A stretch of 64,000 bases of DNA from Cruorifilaria tuberocauda (Eukaryota > Nematoda > Chromadorea > Rhabditida > Onchocercidae): contig JABVXU010000038.1 of NCBI GenBank assembly GCA_013365365.1, positions 62,001-126,000 of the forward strand. The letters are read 5' to 3'. Numbering within the stretch: position 1 is the stretch's first letter; every line of letters starts with the position of its first letter. Shown here in pieces: positions 48,527-64,000 of the stretch. Below the pieces are notes generated by a model. It was not told the DNA's origin and made no database searches. It saw only the letters and a list, made by a program, of their open reading frames with translations. The position numbers were made by a program, and so were the translations under genes.

Positions 48527-51500
48527 ATGCTAACGAAATACAACGGTGAATTTACAGAAGTTATAAGCCAGAGAGAAACTCAGTTTGCTCGTTACCTAAA
48601 TGAAGTCGGTGTACAAATTGATGACTTTCGAGTAAGGAAAAATTCAACCTCAGTAGAAAATATGAGCGAAATAGTCGTATGTGCCATACTTACTGTCTTA
48701 ATAGAGAACAGGAATTATATGAGAACGGCAGAAACCATACATTTGGGAGGGTGACGAAATTTCTCCTTTCATTTCTTCAATCAGATCTTTCACTTCTGTT
48801 GGTTAGCATTTGAAACATACCTTACATATTTCTTGAAAGTAATCTGGACTATCAATATCCATTGCTATTTTTACAACGAATTCGTGGTTCTATCGATCCA
48901 TGAGAAGTATGATTTTAATTTGTCTGGTAGAATTTCGATCATTTAGAATAGGACAATTTATTCGCTGTACTCTGATCCTATGATTTTTACTTATTTTAAG
49001 TGAATTATGCTTTGATTTCAGCTAGAGGAAGGCATTGAAGTAGACGAAGTAAAAGCGTGGTACATATTCGAAATATAGTCATAACTTAATTAGTCATACT
49101 TTTCTCCTCATATATTCAATCCGGTTTTTATGAAACTATTCATCTGTATTTGTTACACAATCAGTCATCTATCCGACATATTGCTTAAAAATAGAATTTG
49201 AGATTGAGGTCTAATTTATATTACCGTGAAAACTTCTCTTGCAGAAAAAATGGTTAAATTGTATATTGGAAGTCGGTAATTTCAGCACTAGTTTTTTTAA
49301 TATCGTTCTCATGTTGGTAGTATAATTTGTTCACAATTTCTTTTAATCTTCAGAATATACAAATGATTATTACTCATACTAGCCAAACCTGACGGATCGT
49401 CTTTATCGTTATTTATGCATGATTCATCACAACGATGAATGTTACTGGACTAAATCTTCGTTATATGCTTCTCTTCTATTTTATTCTTTTGCATACGGCC
49501 TTTTCGATGTAGCAAATTTCAAATTTATACGTGATATATTCTTATCACTTTATTTTTGATTGTTTTCGAATTGTTTTTGATTTCAGTTAGGTTAGATTTT
49601 CATTCCATGTTTCACATTGCATCCATCTAAATTACTCATTCGAAACTTCTATAAAAAATATATTTAATATCTGCCTTATTTTTCACTTACATAGTTCAAT
49701 TTCAACTCTTATATTTTGAGAGTTTGGAAAATCTTGCGTGTCTGTTAATCCAACGTAAAACAATGTTTTACAGCAAAGCACGCATTAAGCAATAACAATT
49801 CCATTCATAAGGTAATGATACGATAGTAATGGCGCAACTAGAGAAAATAAGAAGAAGAGGTAGAAGACTTGTTCTCGAAACCAGCATAATCAACAAAATG
49901 ATAATCTTGCATAATAACCAGAAAATCTGAAATGTGACAAATGAGACTTCATTTGTTCGCTTGAAAACGTTCATCCGTATTATAAAAGTATGCAATAAAT
50001 CTAACAAAGAGATTTCAAACATATGTACAAACTAATTACATTTCTCCTAATTACATTTAGGTAGGTAAATATATTTTTCGACCTCAGTAGCATACTATGA
50101 ACAAGAAAAATATACCGAAAAAATGATATGGGGTAAAAGAAGTGACGACAAATTGCTGAACAACCCAATAAGTAAAGTGAGTGTAGATAGGATCCAGCAA
50201 AGTGTAAGTGCCCAAATTATAGTTACCACCAAACTGAAAGGCGAACCTATTACATAGAAGTATATGATATGTGAAAGTCCAGAAGATCCAGAACAGTTAG
50301 GATAGGATTTTATTTTTTTGATGTTTTTTCTATAAACATTTTATTTGAAAATTGTAAGGAGATTTTTTTGGTAATTTGCAGATAGCAAGCAATTCAGAAA
50401 TAAAAAAATGAGTTTTACAAGTATCATTGGATATTGTTTGTAAAGCAGTGATCTCATTTATCATGAATTTTCTTCGGAAGATTATAGCTTCTAACACATG
50501 GATGTTACATTGAATTTGAAAAGAAAGTTCTTTAACTTCCAACAACGGAGTAGAATGAATATCTATGTAAGAAACCCAGAGCTTCTATGTAAGAGAATAA
50601 CTTACCGACTTTCACCATCATAAAAATTATGAAAATTGTGATGAAGTAAGACCGTATTTTCGATAAAATGACTGCTCGCCAGCATTAGCTGTATAACAGC
50701 CAATATGGAAATAACCTTTTTAACCGGAAAATATTTTGGTCCAGAATTAGAAGATAATAAGTCCTTTTGTTCTTTTTCTTGCTGCATTCCTTTTCTGCAA
50801 TCCTCCGAATGATTTCCATTCATTTTAATTCGGATATCAGTTTTGATGAACTTCAAAACATTCATATTTTAGAGCGGGATTTGCAAAATGCTCCTAGCAA
50901 AAATTATAAAATTGCGGGCTGAATGAAAATAAAAAATTATAATTTATTCCGGTTTAAGGCTACCTTTAATCCAACACATTTAATTTTTCCTATACCAAAA
51001 TCGTTTTGATTCATGTTTCTCTGGTTTTTTGTTCACCTTTCTCATCATATTATTTTGTTTACAAATAAATTAATTGGATATTACTAGAACTTATAGCTTC
51101 CTATATTTTCTAGCTCAAGTCTAAAATCCAATTAGCATTTACATTGATTTCTGAGTTTAAAAGCAAATGCAGATAGATAAGTGAAAAATGAAAACTTTTC
51201 ATGGGCAGAGTTTTTTCAACGTCAGAAATTTGATATTGCAAATATTTGGTGTCCTGTTTATATATATGTATAGATGATGTGTTCAAAAAGTAAAATTCCA
51301 CGACTCAGAAAACGGAATTTTTCTAATTCAAACACAAGGTTATATTTTCTAAAATTTCTGTCCGAAAAATTTGTCTCGAACTTTGAAATCAATTACAGTT
51401 TTGATGTCTTGAAGATGTATCACAAATCACAAATCATTATTCAAAACTAAATAAAAGACTGCAATTTGATTTGAAAGAAATCAATTGGGGCAGTTTTTTG

Positions 51501-52335
51501 AGCAAACTTTTTTAATTAGCTTTAAAAAGATAGACATTTTCAATCATTTTTTGTTTGACTTAAAACTTTTTCGCTTCCCTGAAACGAATCCAAATTTTGT
51601 CTATAAATTTTTTGCATTTTCCTCGTTAGGGGTTAGAAATGGGAAACGGTAACAAAGTTACTATTAAAAGTATCAATTCAACATCTTTTATTTCCTCTAT
51701 GAAGCTTCAAATTACACTGATCGTAAAAGAATTATTAAATGGTAATCAACTGCATTCTTCGCCAGACTCAAGTTTCTGGATGATGTGCTTCTCATTTACT
51801 GAACTCTTCATTTAGATTGCAAAGCTTAAATCCCAATATGGATTACGTTTTTCCATCGCCTTTGACTTTTGCGTCAAAAAATAAGTAATCAGTTCTTCAT
51901 TCGACAGTACAATGTCGATCCTTTTACTCCTATCAAAACTCTGCGGTGTGGAATTTAAAATCCGATTAGCGACTGTACTAAGTACTTCTGAATTTTCGAA
52001 GCTAATCTGAATAATATTGCCTCACCTTGTTCCATTCAGCAATAGTTTTAATCTAACAGAGCAACGCATTTAACACTACAGTATCCAGCAAAAAATATAA
52101 TCAGGAAAATGCAATCAAGATCCGAATTTAACATACCTATGAAAATGAAATTTATGATTCCAGGAGAGGTGGGTGGGTATTTTACCGATCCGAAACTAAT
52201 TATTTTGCTTTTCCTCAACTTTTTTTTTCCTGATTTGTCAGAAACACCACAAGCATTGACTATAGCCTTATATTTGAATGCAAATGTAATGAAAAATTTG
52301 ATGATAAACCTGAATTACTTTCAACAAGCAGATGA
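48527..52335 (+). CDS. unrecognised small multi-exon gene (tentative)
   Basis: Proposed exons 48527-48631, 49022-49048, 49245-49275, 50088-50176, 52082-52176 and 52242-52335 (TGA), about 146 residues. Every exon has an AG acceptor and a GT donor, and phases 0, 0, 1, 0, 2 match throughout. The ATG lies 5 bases after a TTTTTTCAG acceptor, as for a trans-spliced 5' end. The product begins MLTKYNGEFTEVISQRETQF, is mostly helical and charged, and ends with a two-Cys segment (ECKCNEKFDDKPELL). No domain was recognised, and there is no signal peptide or membrane segment. Alternatives: exon 4 may read on to a stop at about 50258, giving 110 residues, or exon 5 may use another donor. An incompatible minus-strand model overlaps its introns. 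Micro-exons of 27-31 bases weaken the case. Confidence 0.35.
49768..50865 (-). CDS. possible small membrane protein gene (tentative)
   Basis: Minus-strand first exon 50865-50606 starts MNVLKFIKTDIRIKMNGNHS. It holds a membrane segment (ISILAVIQLMLASSHFI) and ends at a strong GTAAGT donor in phase 2. A candidate last exon, 49943-49768, follows a TTTCAG acceptor and encodes two further hydrophobic stretches (WLLCKIIILLIMLV and LLPLLLIFSSCAITIVSL) before TAA. A middle exon within about 50560-50330 is open on this strand, but no junction set closes the phases. The sum would be a three- or four-pass small membrane protein, a common nematode type. I do not recognise the family. It conflicts with the plus-strand model across the same region, and only one of the two may be real. 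Confidence 0.3.
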
Positions 52336-53093
52336 ATGGCATAGAACACTATAACTTACAATATAATTATTAACCACTCAGTAATTGCTAAATAGAAAAT
52401 AAAAATGAACAATCCGCGAGAACATACAAAAAAATTGCAGAATCAAATATGTCAAGAACTGATAGATAGAGAAAATGCAAAGTAAATAAATAGAACAGTC
52501 TTAAGAAAACATTTTGCTAATACAATGTAATGGGAAATTTATCTGAACTGCGAAAAATCCTAAAACTCCTACATGCAATTTAATTTGATCCAGTTCGGAG
52601 TATTTCTGGCAAAACTTTCCTTAGCTAACAGCTTTCTTGTTCAATCCCATGAAAAACATAACTTCATGATTTCGAAATATAATCTGCGTACATCGCTACG
52701 ATAAATAAGAACAAAGTGTAGCAATCTCCGGAATTAATGATAATGAAAACCTATTTAAATTGTAAATAGCGTTCTTCATTTTCTATTATATTATTTTCAA
52801 AAAGAATTCAACTGCATTTTTCATCATCCTTTGACATGCTTAAACCGAAATGGTTTATATCTCTCCTCAGCAATTCTGGAAGATCGATTTCTTTTTCAGT
52901 TAGGATATGAGAGAAAATGAGTATAGTAATGCAAAATCACATACAAGGGCCTCGACAGAAGGCTGTCACAATTTAAGATTTAATGAAAACACAGTATAAC
53001 AATACAAAAATGTGAGACAAAAAATAACAATTAATAGCTACTGGTGAAAATAGTGACATGAAAGATGATTTAAAAATAAAAATTGAACTGGAA

Positions 53094-60332
<7,239 letters not shown>

Positions 60333-60616
60333 AATTTATGTTTTAAAGGTCTGAAATTTGATAACAATTTTATGTTTAAAGTTAGTTTTGGAATTATTTC
60401 ATTCATCTTGCATTTCCAGCTACAAATCAGAGTTGTTTGCTCTCGAAGCTGAATTAGCGCATTACATGCGGGTTATGATGACGATAAGAATTATCAGACT
60501 CTACCTTTAATCCATTAGAAGTAATAGACGCCACTTTATAATACTTATCAACGAGTATTTCGTAATGCTTCCTGTGTTTCTGGAAAGCGGAATTTCGTGG
60601 AAACAAACAAAAAAAC

Positions 60617-60669
60617 ATCTTACACATCAAATGAGTTACCAAATGAGTAATTCGCTTGATGTGTAAGAT
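60617..60669. repeat. 14-bp perfect inverted repeat
   Basis: Arms 60617-60630 (atcttacacatcaa) and 60656-60669 are perfectly complementary around a 25-base spacer that itself has weaker internal symmetry. It lies about 290 bases upstream of the KDM4 start, in its likely promoter region. Confidence 0.85.
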
Positions 60670-61616
60670 ATTTTTCAGGAATCTCACTCACAGGTTATTT
60701 GATGCTGCAGCTTACAATACTAATGCTCTACAAACTTGTATAATCTTAACACATAATTCTTCTAATTTACTAATCATCAGTATGCATTAATGTACAATAA
60801 ACTGACTGTTAACTGCATTTAAATGAATTTTTTAAAGTTTCGCATTGCGAACAGTCCACACAACATCCTTCTCTATATGAAGCAGCACTCTTCGACTCTT
60901 CATTTGTGTGTTAATAAAAATCAATATCACAACATTTTATGTGGATAGTTCGTGTTTATAAATTTATTTTGAAAATTTAGAACATTCTTCTAAGATCTTC
61001 AGACGACGTAACACAGTGTAACCAGACATCTTCTGTTGTTGCAACTTAAAGAAGAAAAAATGAATCACTAATTCTTAAGGTTCTCTTGCAAAAGACTAAA
61101 AACTAATATTGACCAGAAGCAGCGAAAGAGCCTTTTAAATCCATTTATTTTTCTCGATTCTTCATTCATATAAATCTATCAACTTTACATAATGACAGTT
61201 CCTTTTCAGCTGGAACCAAAAAACTATGCAGTTGCTTCCATAATTTTGATTTTTAAGGCTATTAAATTATCGCCTTTGTTTTTATAAATCGTACTATTAC
61301 AGAGAAAAAAACTATTCAACACTAGCCTTCTCGAAGCATCCTTCCATAAGAAGCACAACATTAAGTCGTGACAATGAAGATGGCAAAACGATTATAGAAA
61401 TAACTTCAGAAAATGAGTTTCTCGAACCTTACCGTTGAAGAGATTTTTTAAAGGAGAGACTGCAAAGAAACAAATCACTAATTAACTTAAATGTCGGCCA
61501 TATTTGATCAGATTACAGATAGAGAAGCAACAGAATGAATGATCATTGTTCAATGGTCAAGTGAAATAAAACAAAATTAGCAAGGGACACAAGTGTGCAA
61601 GTCTTGTGATAACCAA

Positions 61617-61658
61617 AGCACACACGCACACACAGACAGGCACAAACACACACACTCG
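61617..61658. repeat. imperfect (AC)n repeat
   Basis: A 42-base interrupted CA-rich tract in the intergenic region; simple repeat only. Confidence 0.85.
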
Positions 61659-62709
61659 CATCTGCAATAGGCATGCAATGCTTTGAACATTCCAGCTCCG
61701 TCATCTGTATATTTTAATAGAACTCGACAACTTTGTTGATCCAAAAAAATTTTTTACATTTCACAAGTTCGAAGATTATTTGCAGTTTCTTGACAATATA
61801 GCTGCAGCTAGAAAAACCTATTATCAAAATTAAGTTAATATCATGACAAGCAGAAAAATTTCTTTTGCTACATATGAAGTGGAGCATACACAAACTGCCC
61901 TACCGTCCAGACATAAGATAATGGGTTTCATTTAAAGCTAAATACATGTAAAACTGGAAAACTACATGAAGTCAGGCGTTGCAAAAAAGAAAAACGTCTG
62001 CAAATCGAAAGCTGCATTTGGTTAATGACAGATACTCCACTGATTTAAAATGTAACTGACTGAAAAATCGATAGATAGCTACTCCTCTTGGCCAGGTAAC
62101 CAAAATTTGAACAAATCAATCGACAATTGAGATATTGTCGACTGGGAATTTAATGAAAAAGATGACCAATGTTTCCGGAGGGGGTCTGACCTTCCTTTAA
62201 TCCCATTTCCAAAACTCTCATTCTTTTTAACCGACGAATTAAAATTATTCCGCAATATTTAATGTCCACTGTCGATCAAACAAAACACAAAACCTACACG
62301 GCACAGAACAACCACCTACAAAGTTCCGCAAGTTAGTTGAATTCTATCAATCGCCACGATATTACTTGCGGCTCGCTATGCAACTGCAATGTCCTTGGCA
62401 ATGATTTTGTAGATTTGCAACCCTCACGAGTCACCATCGTGCCGAAGATTCCGCTGGAGAGATCAGTCGGTTTAAGTTCACTGTTTCATCCCCCAATTTA
62501 GAACACCAAGGAATTTTGGAACGTCAATTAAAACTACTTCATTAATTGAGCCGTGATCGTTCGAATGTAATTGAACCAACAAAGATAAACAGAAACAACA
62601 TACAGTGATTAAAATATATATTACTATAACAAATCTCATAAGAGCAACAATTAAATTGACAAGATTTTGCTTTTTCCCATCCAAACCAACCAAAAAGTTT
62701 TAAACAATA

Positions 62710-63981
62710 TTATTTGTTCTCATTATCTATTTGAAGAGCATCGATGACCATTTGCGATATTTGATTAGTCAATTCTTCATTTTTCAGCCTTGCCTGTGTA
62801 CTCATTGTTCTGGATATATTGTCTTCTTGGGGAATGAAATATCGTCTACAATATTCAAATAACAAAACCTGACAGAATAAGCATCGCGAGGTAAACAAGC
62901 AGAGGAAGAAAATGGTCGGAAAAAATAGCTTTAGGGAAGTGACACTGCTCGAAAATCAAGCAAAACAAGTATTAAACTTTGATTGGATTTTTTGAAATGT
63001 AGAAATTTTTTGTCACAGTGAAATTTTATATTGAGACAAGCATAAGCAAAATAATCTATAAATGTTTATAGATGCTTCAATAAAATAAATCTCATCATAA
63101 CCAGAAGTATTACCTGGAGATACCATTCAATATAGCTGTGTGCCAGTCTCCACCAGTTTGATAAACTTCATGAAGAACTCGTACAACACTCGTAAAAGGA
63201 AGAAAATGAAAATTATAAAGTCTGAAAAATTTTTAGGAGTTATGAATTCCGGATTCTGCAGTCAAGTGAATTGGGTAAATATTAAATGCTCAATAAATAA
63301 TCTAAAAATATTAGAGATTACAAGCAAATATTTCCTTCTCATTTTCGGTGTTGTATTAATCTACAAATCTACAGATTTTACACTTTTTATAATCCGTCAC
63401 TTATTATTTCTCCAGAATGCTTTTAAAAAATGCTTATTCAAATCTGAAATTTTGCGCATAAGTTAAGAAATGACTGAAATTACTTGAAATGTTCATTGAA
63501 TGGTATACGTGCTACATGACAATCGCGCTTCCGAGCAGCACCAAGAGGTAACCGATTATCACGTCCCAAACATATCACATAGACTTCATTATTTAGCGGT
63601 GTTCGTATTATTTGCTTAGCCCACCTGAAAATCATCAATAATTTCTTTTTAAAAAAAAATTCTAATGTTTTCGGTCCCGGAAGGGAAAGAAATTAAGTAG
63701 CGAAGAAAAAAGTCATAATTTGAATACTTGGCAACATAAATGATATCTTCTTTCCTGTACAGATCAAGTACATCTCCATCTGTATGCAGTGGCAGAACTG
63801 TCTGATGAGCATATTGAGTCTTCAGAAGCCTGGAACGTTTTTGAATCTTTAAATCCATGACTTTCATTTTGATCTCTGATAAAGAAGTCAAAATTTACTT
63901 CGTGACAGCTTGGCAGTTCGGATTGTTTTCGTTGTAGTTGACAATCGATAAATCAAATGGTTCGCGATGTCGAAAATTTTC
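62710..63981 (-). CDS. 3' part of an unrecognised gene, cut by the window edge
   Basis: Exons on the minus strand: 63981-63899, 63875-63728, 63624-63484, 63221-63114 and 62845-62710 (TAA). The last four join cleanly. The segments read DVLDLYRKEDIIYVAK, then WAKQIIRTPLNNEVYVICLG and RDNRLPLGAARKRDCHVARI, then HEVYQTGGDWHTAILNGIS, and finally a charged helical C-terminus ending QMVIDALQIDNENK. I do not recognise the family; it is a soluble-looking globular segment with no membrane stretch. The leftmost two exons can be read in two frames. One joins in phase to the later exons. The other (ENFRHREPFDLSIVNYNE, then KDQNESHGFKDSK) looks more protein-like but meets a stop at about 63765. The 5' end lies beyond 64000. 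Confidence 0.6.
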
Positions 63982-64000
63982 CTGATATCAGTAATAAAGA

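Larger units (their letters stand above)
60333..62709. other. intergenic region upstream of the KDM4 gene
   Basis: About 2.4 kb, no credible coding sequence. It should hold the KDM4 promoter and the 3' UTR of the gene to the right. It contains a 14-bp perfect hairpin and an AC-rich repeat, listed separately. A 71-codon minus-strand frame at 62478-62693 lies just after the neighbouring gene's stop and is probably 3' UTR. Confidence 0.5.

Noticed and set aside
62478..62693. Minus-strand open frame with a membrane-like stretch right after the edge gene's stop
   Set aside because: Directly follows the stop, so probably 3' UTR; the frame has no ATG at its start and no separate acceptor. An internal ATG would give a peptide of under 60 residues.

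Overview
The window is AT-rich eukaryotic DNA whose genes are split by many introns with GT-AG (occasionally GC-AG) borders and short TTTCAG-type acceptors. Several first exons lie just after such an acceptor, as expected for spliced-leader trans-splicing. This, together with a MOLO1-family gene (a family best known from nematodes), points to a nematode. The AT content and long introns suggest a filarial-type parasite, but the species cannot be fixed from the sequence.

Layout. 1-2652: no gene seen. 2653-8590 (-): LURAP/FAM89-like adaptor gene with a 4-kb intron carrying a decayed LTR-type transposon with long inverted repeats. 8600-20200: about 11.5 kb without a convincing gene, with an AC microsatellite. 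20231-22723 (+): secreted MOLO1-domain protein; one intron holds a tRNA-like relic. 24162-26239 (-): complete aldo-keto reductase of about 323 residues with one GC-AG intron. 27534-47244 (+): 34-exon gene for a coiled-coil protein of about 2390 residues. Its 4.3-kb intron 11 starts with a GC donor and encloses an antisense BRI3-like gene (32814-33344). 48527-52335 (+) and 49768-50865 (-): two weak, mutually overlapping gene models. 53094-60332 (-): complete 17-exon KDM4/JMJD2 histone demethylase (823 residues), with a possible small antisense gene in intron 1. 60333-62709: intergenic. 62710 to about 63981 (-): the 3' part of an unrecognised gene that runs off the right edge.

The genes do not form an obvious pathway. 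They look like ordinary single-copy genes: a cytoskeletal adaptor, a receptor-modulator-like secreted protein, a redox enzyme, a structural coiled-coil protein and a chromatin enzyme. Exon borders were placed by hand from splice consensus, reading-frame continuity and family similarity. For the KDM4, aldo-keto reductase, BRI3, LURAP-like and coiled-coil genes the phases close across every modelled intron, which is the main support for the models. The most notable observations are the two gene-in-intron arrangements, two GC-AG introns, a 29-bp perfect intronic hairpin, and PP1- and LC8-type docking motifs in the large coiled-coil protein. I did not find a clearly new biological system.
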